From Siderastrea radians (Eukaryota > Cnidaria > Anthozoa > Scleractinia > Rhizangiidae): a stretch of DNA of 64,000 nucleotides. Below the pieces are notes generated by a model that saw nothing but the letters and a program-made list of their open reading frames with translations, was not told the DNA's origin and did no database searches. Below, in pieces: positions 31,504-41,507 of this stretch; position 1 is the first letter of the stretch; the number at the start of each line of letters is the position of its first letter. Location: positions 18,565,034 through 18,629,033 of the forward strand of contig OZ024895.1 in assembly GCA_964017195.1 (NCBI GenBank), in the 5' to 3' direction. Made by a program: the position numbers and the translations under genes.

Positions 31504-32456
31504 TGTCACAGCGGATTTGGACCCCCCAGTCCAGATCGGGGGGTCGCGGATTTGGACCCCCTGAAAACAAGCGTTCTATTGAGTAAAATTGGCAAAATTG
31601 TTTTTGGAGCTGTTAAAGAGGCAAAATAAAAATATTGAGGCATTTTTGTTTCTTTTCAAATAAAAGAGAACCTACAACGGCCCACGCTAGTTTGTATCGA
31701 TAAATTTTAAAAACTAAACTTTCTTGACGATAACTTACAATATTTTCTACCATAACTGACTTAAAGCGAGTTTACAGTCTCAAGATTAAAAAAACATGAC
31801 TTACAATACTTTCTACTATAACTGAATTAAAGCAAGTTTTAAAAAAGTTTTGAAACCGCGCTAAGAAAAACAATAGCATTTGACATCAGCTTGCCGCGGT
31901 AATTGGAGGGGCGGAGTCACGGCAAGGGTACTTTAAAAATTAGCACAATGCGATTTTCAACCAAGAGGTGTTACTTTAAAACCTACTTTGTTAAACCGCC
32001 CGTTTAAACTATGTTAAATTCAGTATCCTGGAAAAATAATAACAACGTGTATGAAAGAAAACAAGATTTTAAAATCGTATCTTCTGTAAGAAATACCGCA
32101 GCGCGTGCTTTAACTGTAACGTTTAGAGGTCTGGCTGTGTGCCTAAAACGAACGGTCAATTTACTTGATCTAAAGTCTGTCTCTACCTCTATTTATGAAT
32201 AGGATTGAAGTATTTTGAAAGCCAAACGAAACGTTTCTTCGCCAAGATTGAAAAGTGAAATTATTTCGGTACTTTATATGCGAATAACAGCGTGGGTTTT
32301 TACGATTACATAGGGGGTCCAAATCTGCGAAGGGGGTCCAAATCCGCTAGCGGATTGGGTCCCCCGGGGGTCCATATTCGCTAGCGGATTTGGCAAATCC
32401 GCTAGCGAATTTGGACCGGGGGGTCCAAATTTGGGGGGTCAGAATCTGCTAGGACA
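31504..32456. mobile_element. 953-bp insertion in a CCGG site
   Basis: The inserted DNA starts TGTCACAGCGGATTTGGACC and ends with a related inverted sequence, GGGGGTCAGAATC...AGGACA, flanked by CCGG at 31500-31503 and 32457-32460. Repeated motifs GGATTTGGACCCCC and GCTAGCGGAT cluster at both ends. The surrounding repeat is present uninterrupted at 33180-33262 (inverted), where the two halves meet at a single CCGG. That comparison fixes the boundaries and implies a 4-base duplication. No transposase is evident. Confidence 0.75.
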
Positions 32457-32865
32457 CCGGCGGGCGAATAAGTAACCTCTGCCCAAAACCTTCCGATTCT
32501 TTGATCTGCCGCCGTTCAGGATTTTGGACGAATAAATTAAAAATACTGGTTTCTAACCGGCTCTCAGTCAGTTTAAAGCTTACGTATGCTGTGAATGTTT
32601 TAAAAAAATGTGCGCGCCTTGATAGGCCAGCAAACCTGTTGTACGCGACAGGTTATTTTTTTTTCTTTTTTACAAACTTCTGTCACTTTTCCCAGCTCAG
32701 GAAAGCAGCAGAAAGACAAGGCAGAAATCGTTAAAGTTTTATTTTTAGAGAGATCTCAGTATTACTGAGATCTATCTTGAGTTTAAAGAAACACTCAAAT
32801 AAACCCAGTGCAAGGAAGGTTTTACGGAGTTCACAAGTTTTGGCAAGCTGGTTTTGGCAAGTTCA

Positions 32866-33104
32866 CAAGTTTTCTCGAAAGTCCCGATAACTTTCCGGGC
32901 CCGGTAAGTATTTTTTTTAGCTCATTTATTTATCAGCTAATGGTAATTATTGGCGCAAACTTAGCGATATGCTTCACGAAATTATAAAGATTAAAATTTA
33001 GCTTTCAAAATCAATAAAAACTGTATAACTATTGGAGAATATTGTGCACCTAAAATAGTTTTCGGGCCCGGAAAGTTATCGGGAGTTTCGAGAAACAGGC
33101 CCCT
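32866..33104. mobile_element. MITE family A, copy 2
   Basis: Ends TTTCTCGAAAGTCCCGATAA and CGGGCCCGGAAAGTTATCGG are inverted copies matching the element at 5149-5408. The inner sequence is unrelated and AT-rich. Confidence 0.7.
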
Positions 33105-33179
33105 GACGTATGAGCGCGCGCGCAAAATCCGCAAGAGAGCAAGCGACGTTGCGTATGACGAATGTTGCGCATGCACGAC

Positions 33180-33262
33180 AGGAATTCGGACGGTTTTGCG
33201 CAGAGGTTACTTTTCGCCCGCCGGAACATAGGGCGAGCAAGAAACCTCTGCTTGCAGGGTGG
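33180..33262 (-). repeat. Uninterrupted copy of the repeat hit at 31504-32456
   Basis: On the minus strand it reads CTGCAAGCAGAGGTTTC, then TCGCCCTATGTTCCGGCGGG, then AGTAACCTCTGCGCAAAACC. The two outer parts match the left (31467-31503) and right (32457-32498) flanks of the 953-base insertion. The GCAGAGGTT/AACCTCTGC arms make it a small palindrome. Confidence 0.75.
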
Positions 33263-33969
33263 TCACGCGACGGTCCTCCTTGTGGATTTCTTTCTTGACT
33301 AATCATTTCTTTTTCGGTTCAAAGACTCTTACAAGCAAGATCTCGTTCGTTTGGTTAGAGAAGATGACTTTGGAATAAATTGGGAATGGTAGATGGCCTA
33401 GATGCCAAATCGCCCGAAAGCCATGAGAGGGTTTTACCGTTGTTAATTAATTTTATAAAGAAATGTATACTAGACATGAAAACTCAGGCACAAAAACGTT
33501 TCAGTCATATTAATGATTGATATATACTTTCTGGGTGGTTGGCAAAAATACACACACGGTACCGTCTCTGCGTGTAAGACGTGTTGGACATCATGTTTAC
33601 ATGGTTTCCTTTTTAATTTGTTGCACACGCACTATTTGTGAGGACGCACTGCGGACCTGTGTTTTCACATCCTTTTGGACTTTTGGCCGTGGTGGGAAAA
33701 AGTAATAACTGAGGGTAGTTAGGGTGGCTTTTAGGCTGAAAAAAAGAAATTAAAAGAAACTAAAGGAAAGAGAAAGAATGGTAACCGATTTTTTTCAAAA
33801 TAAAGAAATAGAATGACGAGGGAAAAAATTAAATTTGAAAATTAAATTTCTTTCCTTTCAAGTATTTCTCTCAGTTTCGGCTCTGATCTAGCCGGTGTGG
33901 AGCCTGAAGCGGACTAGGGTATCCCTCTCTTATGAGAAAAACTTATATGAGGTAGCGACTGACGGTCTG

Positions 33970-34216
33970 TAGTATATACCAAACCAGTGGATAATGTTTT
34001 TTGCGCGCTCTGATTGGCTACTCAAACTCGGCACAGTATCTGCTATTCATCTCCCGGCATTATTCTGGACTTCGCGTACGAGTTTTCCCTCATTTCTCGG
34101 AAAAAAGGAACTATCTGGTGCTGGCTATCCACTGGTTTTGTATATACTAAAACAATTATTCACCTCAGTGTCGGTGAAGAGTGGTAGATATTTACCTCCG
34201 CTTCGGTGAATAATTG
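33970..34216. mobile_element. MITE plus adjoining hairpin
   Basis: GTATATACCAAACCAGTGGA at 33971 is matched by the inverse TCCACTGGTTTTGTATATAC ending at 34147. It is followed by a second hairpin, CAATTATTCACC...GGTGAATAATTG, at 34154-34215. A related half of this hairpin is seen near 22463. Confidence 0.65.
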
Positions 34217-34307
34217 TTAAATATATCTCATGTTTTGGGGCACGCCGGATATTTCTAGTAAGTGCTGTTAATCCTATGTATCAGGTGAATATCATTGTTC
34301 CCAAGTC

Positions 34308-34438
34308 AGGCCTGTATTATCCTGCGAACGCAGACGTATTAATTTCCGGCTGTCGTTTTTCTCTGCCGAAAATAAATTTTTTTTCGGCGGAGAGAAACGA
34401 CAGCCGGAAATACGTCTACGTTCGCAGGGCTAGGCCTG
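34308..34438. mobile_element. Fold-back MITE
   Basis: Long arms pair: CCTGCGAACGCAGACGTATT and TTTCCGGCTGTCGTTTTTCT with their inverses, around a T-rich centre; CAGGCCT and AGGCCTG mark the outer ends. It accounts for the open frame across 34276-34464. Confidence 0.75.
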
Positions 34439-34716
34439 TCTTGAAGCTACTTACAAGTACTTAGTTGCCCTGGAAGTGTTTCTCAATCATACTATGGGCT
34501 GTCGCTTGATTTGTACTTGCATAAATTGCGGGTCTGCGATTTCAGTGACCTGTGGGATGAAAAAACAACAACAACAACAACATCAGAGAAGACCTAGTCT
34601 GATTACTACGAGTATAGATTTTTGAGTGTTCGTCGTTGTAGAGAAAATCTTTACGAAAAAAAAGTTAAATATTTTGTTATTTGATTTTTTCCTACTTCTT
34701 TTTCTCTGTGATGTAC

Positions 34717-34830
34717 ATGTTGTGGTTCAATTCTTATTTCCCTTTGTTGTTGACTCATTATCATAGGTTACCATACGCAAAAACAAAGAAAAATAAAATT
34801 TGAACCAAGAATAAAATTGAACCACAACAT
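34717..34830. mobile_element. MITE family B, copy 1
   Basis: ATGTTGTGGTTCAATT and its exact inverse AATTGAACCACAACAT bound the element. A longer related copy lies in UVRAG intron 15 at 47727-47856. Confidence 0.7.
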
Positions 34831-35450
34831 AGGCACGACCGTACAAGCTGTAGCTTAAAACTTATCATGTATAAACAAAGGTTTTGTATTGAACTGTATT
34901 GCTTTGAGCGACCACTGTTACATGAGCGAATAAGTCTTCCTTCAGCGACAATCATCCTGAAACCCTGTTTAAATCTCTTAATTGTAAGGGCCACCTTTAT
35001 TAATACCACCACATTAGCGTTAAAATTATGAATAAACAAATGTAAAATATATTTTTATAGAAAATATGAGATAGAAACTACTGATTTTACCATTTTGTTG
35101 AAGGGAATTGTGACGTAAGAAATCTCGCCAGCAGTTTGACCGACTTGCAATCCTTTGTTTCTATCGCGAGATAAGTTGCACGAACGTATAGTATGACGTG
35201 AAAGGAGCGCGTGACTGATGCAAATATCCTAGTGTAAACTCGCCCATTCTGGAATTTCCGCATGTTTACTGAGCACAAAGGCGCGAAATAAGATCCAATC
35301 GCAGTGTTTGAACACATAATACAGCATTACATTTGTAAACAAACAGTCGACAGCTTGTGCTTCATGTCATGCAAAATTCACTGTCAAAACATGAATGAGT
35401 CGTTGTAATGGAATAATTGGAAAGCCGGTGATTTTAAGGTCAACGTAAAA

Positions 35451-35806
35451 ATGGCGATTTACGACCGTTTGAAACGATGTGAGGACCCGATATGGACCCA
35501 ACAAGAGGTGGAGAAATTTTGGAATGTGTTGCAACCATACCTAGGGCATCTGCTAAATGATGAAATGCCGCTGCCAGATTTTAACATTGACTTTAGCAAT
35601 ATGAGGACAAGTTGTAAGAAAGACAGACGACACTGTATGGCACTAGTGCATGAGTGTATGTGGAAAGGACAGTATTCTCTTGCTGTTGCGAACATGAACG
35701 CTTTGAAAGCATTCTTCGATGGCGAAAATAGAGGCTGTCAAAATTGTACGCTTGCAGAGAAACTGCGCGAGTTAGAAGACGTTTTTAAACACAGTCCCTT
35801 GGAACG
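35451..35806 (+). CDS. First coding exon of unrecognised gene, copy 2
   Basis: A 118-codon exon plus two bases, starting MAIYDRLKRCEDPIW and ending PLER at a GTAAGT donor. It is a clear paralogue of the minus-strand exon at 28923-29281: same length within one codon, same donor phase, and shared DEMPLPDFNIDF and WKGQYSLAVANM blocks. The ATG sits in AAAAATGGCG, with an in-frame stop a few codons upstream. The copies are arranged head to head. No further exon could be placed with confidence to the right, where the 37111-39899 transposon occupies much of the sequence. Function unknown. Confidence 0.6.
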
Positions 35807-36938
35807 GTAAGTTTTTAAAGTATAATTACTTATCGATGATGGGTTAAAATGCATACTGAGAAATGTAGGTATCTGTAAACTCCTTGCTATTATTATTTCC
35901 TAATGAAACACCATAGTGCACAAGCGTCAAAATTTAAGCTTAAAACATTGAAAAGAATTTTAATAATACTAGACTTAAAAAAAAAAACGAATAACATCCA
36001 CCGAAGAAAATTAATGAAGCTTCCAATCCACACAGGATTTTTCTCCACACACTTCAAAGTTAAAACTACATTAACCGCTAATTAAAGGACGCAAGTTTCA
36101 GTGACTCTAAGAACGAATGATGACCAATTTTTTCTATTTTTTTATGCTTAATGTTATATACCATAAACGCATGACGCGTCTTTTTTTGGTCAGAAGGATG
36201 GCGCGACACACGACAATTTGTTCGTCCCACTGGACCCATATCCGGTTGTTAGACAGTTATACTGACTGTATAACTCCCTCTTGTATCCATTTAAATTATG
36301 CAAACAAACAAAAAAAGCTGTTTAACAGAAAGCGCTTATCTGCGTTGAAGAGAATCGTCCCCATCAGAATTTTAAAGTCCTTAAAATTGGAACATGTTTA
36401 CAGTTAGCATGATTGTATAATTTAACATTTTAGAGATCAGCCGACTTTCAGTACAGTTTTTTCAGCTAAGGAGTACTTATCAGTACATAAATAATTTAAT
36501 ATTTTCTACATTTCTTTTGTACATAATAATGAAGAAGTTAGGGTAGGAAAAATTTGCATTTCAAAACATTTCAAACCGCGTATAAAAAATTTTTAAACAA
36601 TAAACCAAAATAAAACTTTATGTTGCTGGGTGACTAATTGAATTGATTTGTTAACTTGTGAGCTATGAGGGAAATTTTGATTTGGCCAAAAACAGCTGTA
36701 GAAGGGGCAATAATATGGGCAATGCAATATAAACGTTGGTAAGTTAGGGGCGGAATGATCGGCTCAAGCACAGGCACGCAGCCTTCTAATTCTTATATTG
36801 GCTCCTTGAGCAGTCCAAATTTTCCGAGGGGATTTCTCTTATTTCCGTGTCAGTTTCAACAACAAATGCGCTAAAGAAAACTTTTTTGCGTTTAGTAGGA
36901 ACCTTTCGGCAGGATTTCTGATCGACAATTGTTGCGGA

Positions 36939-37124
36939 GTGACAGCAACAAAAATGTACAAAGTAGCTTGTTTGGTTTGTATTGCCGGATTATTTTTCCT
37001 ATTCTTTTTGGAAAGTTTATGGAACCGAAACACATCGACCAATATTTGCCCAATACGGTCCGAACAAGCTATTTCACTGACTTTACGCTCTATTTTAATT
37101 ATGACAAGTAGTCAGGTCTGTTAG
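36939..37124 (+). other. Candidate membrane-anchor exon, unconfirmed
   Basis: An open frame from 36939 has a short basic start followed by a strongly hydrophobic stretch (VACLVCIAGLFFLFFL), then a polar segment, as in the first exon of a type II membrane protein. It runs directly into the left end of the transposon at 37111. Whether it is part of a gene cannot be told: no partner exon or homologue was recognised. Confidence 0.2.
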
Positions 37125-39899
37125 CGCAAAAAATGGGCGTTATCGAGCACTTCCGGACGATGGCATGAAAATTTGCACAAAGTATAATTGTGGTTTGCTT
37201 TACAATTTTAGAAGGGTAGCCATGAACTCGAGGTCCCAGACAGGCGCTGAGAGGGCCTTTTAGATAAACCTAATTTGCATATTAATTTTTCAGCGGCAGT
37301 GTCCACGTGCCGGTTTGAGAGGGGGTTTAAATCGCAAATAGTTTAAAACCTAACCAGATTTAACTTATCCATCGTTGGATGAATGTATGTAAGAAGTTTC
37401 AGGAAAAGTTTTCGAAGCACTGGGTTGTTCACAAGAAAAAGCTGAAGTTTTCTGCAATTCCAATAGACCAAACTCATGAGTTGCACAACGCGCTGATGAA
37501 GGGAGGAGGCGCCATTGGTCTTACCCCACGGCATTACGAAGATGGATGGTGGTAGGGCCCGAGATGGTTCGACGTCTCCAGGAGTTTGAATGTACCTTAC
37601 CCTCCAGTGACAAACCAACCGGCCCGAAACATCACGAGGAAGGACTTTCTCACCAAAAGGCATTCCACAAGCATGTTTGCAGCCTTTTAAACACAATCGC
37701 TTCGATGGGTAATCCTTTCTGCGAGGACTGTCTAGAGCTTGTTGTAATGGACACGCGCGACTTTGCAGACAGTCCGTTGTAGCAATGGTTCGTACCAATA
37801 CGAGAAGTTTGTGTATCAAAGAGCGGACTGAGAATGATCAAATAGTGGACTGTGTTGATTCATTACCCAATCAAGAAGAATGGTTTTTCGCTGTTTCAGC
37901 GCCAGGGTTTGAGGACTACGTCCAAGGCGGCTAAGAAGCTCTCAGTGCTCAAAAGTGACTGTACATTATTCAGTCGACTATATATCGCCAACCAAAATCG
38001 CGATGGAGACCTAGATGAATTTTTCAAGCCTGAGAACATTCCTTTGCCACCTTCACTGTCCGAGTTTTGGGAAAATGTGCTTTTGCAGGAAGTCAGACTT
38101 GCTAGTCGGCCTTGAAACCCAGGGCCATCATTAGATCCTCCAACTACGCATAATGTTTAAGTCTTCGATGGAGCATCCTTTAAAGGCAAAGCGTAACCTA
38201 TTAGGTTACGGCGTGCCTTTATGCACATTTTCCACATTTTCAGAATATACTGACAAAGTGTTTATAACGTTTTTCGTAAGCCAGCTGCAGAGCTGTGACA
38301 GAGTGGATGTTGTATGGGACAGTTATCGAGCAGTCAGTGTGAAGGAAGCCATTCGAGGAAAAAGAGGGAAGGGAAAGAGGAAGAAGGTTGCCGATAACAC
38401 TAAGCTGCCACGCGACTGGCAGAGCTACATTAAAGACCCGTCAAACAAAGTAGAACTCTTTTATTTGCTATCGGAGAAGATAAATGGCGTCAGGTGTCCC
38501 GAAGACAAGTGTATCTATATCACAAGGGGAAAGTGTGCTTCCAAGCAGTCCTTTGCAGGATGTGGAGAAATGCAACCATGAAGAGTCGGACACAAGGATC
38601 CTGGTGCATGCCAAAGATGCCAACAGCACAGGAGCAAAGAATGTCCTGGTTCGCACAGTAGACACAGACGTCACTGTGTTTCTAGTTGGACACTTCCATG
38701 AACTACTTGTCTGGATTGCGTTTGGCATGGGTAAGGGTTATCGACGTTATAGCATCAACGCTATATGTGACCACATCGGAGAGCAGTAATCCAAGGGGCT
38801 TGTTTTTGTTCACGCCTTCACAGGGTGCGACACCAATTCATCCTTTCATGGGAAAGGCAAAAAGTTATGCTGGGCCGCGTTGAATTGCCTTCCTGATATG
38901 ACGGAGACATTCTTGTTCTTGCAGGATCAGCAATTCGAGCCGCAAGAAAAAGGTTCCCCTCAATTTGAGATGCTAGAAAGAATCGCCGTTGTGATCGAAG
39001 ACAAAACTTGGTCATTGATATCTGTGAGCAACCCCAGGCGGGAGCTATTTACCAAGCAGGACCGTATGCTGGAATGCATCCCTGAAACACAGGTAGGTAT
39101 CAACGGTTTTATTTCTCAGAAAAGTTGAAGCTGAAAGATGAACTCTTAATAACTCTTTGTTCTCTCCTTGTTCAAACAGGGATCCCTGCTCCAACATTTT
39201 TATCAGGGAAGGAGTGTGGAACGGCAGTCTAAGCAGCCAGATGGACCTGCCGTATCACACTTCGGCTGGACTTGGAGAGATGAAAGCTGGCAGCCGCGGT
39301 GGACTACTCTGCCAGAGGTCTCCAAAGTTTGCAGTGCCCTTTTAAAATGTGGCTGCAAGAAAGGGTGCACCAAAAGAAGCAAATGTGTTAAGGCAAATTT
39401 ACCGGCACAGAGCTTTGCGCATGCTCCACAGACTGCACAAATGTACCAAACAACATCAACTGATAACTCAATTTTTGTCACACTTTAGCCAATTAGCCTT
39501 GGCTCGCTTTTACGAGCGAGAAAATCGCAAAATAGTTGTAAAGACTCCCCGCTACTTTGCTTGCGGCATGTTGAGATAAAAATAAAGCAGTGTAAACCCC
39601 TGAAAAGTGAGAATAGCATATTAATCGATATCTACTCCATATTCTCTTAGAAGCCTCGAGACTATGCCCTTTATTACTTAATATCGCCGATTCAACAAAG
39701 TTTTTAGGAGAATACCGCTGACCGTATCATATGCAAATTAGATATTTCAAATTGACGTCCGTACTGCCCCCCTCCCCCCCCCTGAACTCCGATCAGGTGG
39801 CTACCTTTCTGAAATCATTTGTGACGCCCAGAAGACTCACCATGCCAAATTTGGCGCCATCGTCCGAATTTGCACGATCAAAACGCTAACAGACCTGAC
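37111..39899 (+). mobile_element. Decayed TIR transposon with long inverted ends and TA duplication
   Basis: The perfect outer inverted repeat GTCAGGTCTGTTAGCG (37111-37126; inverse 39884-39899) is flanked by TA on both sides. Similarity continues inward for about 185 bases (to 37296 and 39715): CGGACGATGGC, AG-AA-GGTAGCCA, CTAATTTGCATAT and TCAGCGG occur in the same order at each end. The only coding content is the broken frame at 37546-39490, running left to right. The TA duplication is shared by Tc1/mariner and several other superfamilies, but the encoded protein does not look like a DDE transposase of those groups. Confidence 0.8.
37546..39490 (+). pseudogene. Broken PIN/FEN-like CXC-cluster protein of the transposon
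   Basis: Segments in order: ASMGNPFCEDCLELVVMDTR (frame 37546-37782); SALRSDC-like LSVLKSDCTLFSRLYIANQ and DGDLDEFFKPEN (37852-38115); CDRVDVVWDSYRAVSVKEA and RGKRGKGKRKKV (38153-38581); CNHEESDTRILVHAKDA and RTVDTDVTVFLVGHF (38484-38789); then, after a frameshift, HAFTGCDT (about 38812) and the 38880-39128 segment; finally WTTLPEVSK and CGCKKGCTKRSKC (39168-39488). This order matches a large, repetitive animal protein family common in cnidarian genomes (recalled, not searched). The HEExDTR, DTD and GCD motifs resemble the acidic centres of PIN/FEN nucleases, and the Cys cluster resembles tesmin/TSO1 CXC domains; both are inference. Stops and frameshifts make it non-functional. Confidence 0.7.
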
Positions 39900-41312
39900 T
39901 AAAGCCTATGTATCGATAACTAACTAAAGGTATTTTTGTTTTCTTTTGTAGTCGCCATGTCTTGTCTCAGTGTTCCTCCTTGTAGACGGCCAGCTCCATT
40001 TCACAACAAAACGTCTCCGCCGGAGCTACGTAGCTAAAATTCTATGCTAGAAGCAGCAAGGAATTGCCTGTTCACACCACTTTTTTTTACACTGGTACTT
40101 AAGCCACAAGTGTAGATTTTACCCTGTTTTAACAGCTAAGCAAATAGACATGTTTGAGATCAAGCAAAGTGCGAACAATCTAGTGTTTCTGAAATTAACA
40201 CAGAAAAATGATTTATGTAGGGTTCTAAAAAGACTGTCATAGATTCTTTTCAATTAAGGCAAAGGTGTTACTAGAAGAATGCAATCCAATTTGAATTATT
40301 TTTTTAATTATTTATTTACAGATTTAGTATAATAAACAAGTAAGCTACTTACGACTACCGTTACTCGTATACATTACCCTACATTACGAGTATACTTACG
40401 AGTATCCCAAGGGACTAAATTAAAAGTGAAAAAAAAAGGTTTTTTTTGAAATTGGTGACATCCATCGAGTAATTTTTGCGTGAAATGTTTTTTTTTCGGA
40501 TATTAAATCTATTGGAATTTATCTGTTTGCAGATCGCAAGGGAATTAAAACCAGGAAATTTTTCAAACCATACTGTAACATTTTTAGAAAGCTTTGTTGG
40601 GCGTTAAGGTCATTAGTTCAATATAAGGATATATGCCGTTATTTGTAGAAAATTATTTTCCAAATCTATTTATATGCAAGCGTTTTTAGTAAAATTTTGG
40701 TCGCCAGAACAAATTTATTGTAATTGAGCGTGCAACCACGTTCACGGCTATCGGCGAGTTACGGAGTTGAACAGGGTATGCAAACAATGGAATCAACAGA
40801 AAACTAATCAAAAACAAACAAACAGGACAAAAACAAATAAAAGGCTAGGGGCGCTGTATGCAAATATATTTTCCTTGGAATTTCAGATTTTTGTAGATGA
40901 AAAATTCTGGAGTACTATTTCGTAAAATTCTGAAACCCTTTTTCATCAATTGATCTATCAGTTAAATGTATGAGTAATTTCTTGTAATTATTGTAATTTT
41001 TTGTAAATATTTTAAGCGTCTTTTTATATTGACATGCATTTTAAACGACTGTTTTTGCTTTGTAATTATTTATTTATTTATTAAAGTGCTTACGAAGTAA
41101 GAACCAGTTTAGGCGTATTTGAAGTTCTTTGGAAACGATGGGGAAGAATTATGCTTTCTTTTTTTTTTTTGCAATATCTTCTCTTGTTTCAGAGACAATC
41201 AAGTCGCTGTGTTATGCAAAGTAGACAATTGATGATGTCACAGCATAGAGATAAACCACAAAATCAAGAATTTCTCTGACAATATTGCGCCTTGAATAGT
41301 GCATGTCGTGAT

Positions 41313-41507
41313 GTTGCCATAGCAACACTCGTGGCTCCAGTCTCTTTCTGGTTTGAACCTGTTTGAACCAAATACTCTATAAGGAGAATTAGATGAACCT
41401 GCTCGAAACAAACACGATGTTCACATTGTGCTAGGTAATGAAGGGATGTTTGTGCCAAAAAGAAATGCTTGAAAGAGATCTGGAAACAAAATTGTTGCCA
41501 CGGCAAC
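41313..41507. promoter_or_regulatory. Two full X-box (RFX-type) motifs
   Basis: GTTGCCATAGCAAC at 41313-41326 and GTTGCCACGGCAAC at 41494-41507 both fit the palindromic X-box GTNRCC-N2-RGYAAC bound by RFX factors, which in animals often control ciliary genes. No transcription start is known nearby, so a regulatory role is only a possibility; two matches within 200 bases could also come from a repeat. Confidence 0.35.

Larger units (their letters stand above)
29282..35450. other. Spacer between the two paralogous exons
   Basis: Six kilobases separate the divergent starts. No other gene is supported. It contains a TIR element at 30061-30890, a nested insertion at 31504-32456, MITE family A copy 2 (32866-33104), the uninterrupted repeat copy at 33180-33262, and MITEs at 33970-34148, 34308-34438 and 34717-34830. 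The promoters of both flanking exons must be at its two ends if both are expressed. Confidence 0.5.
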
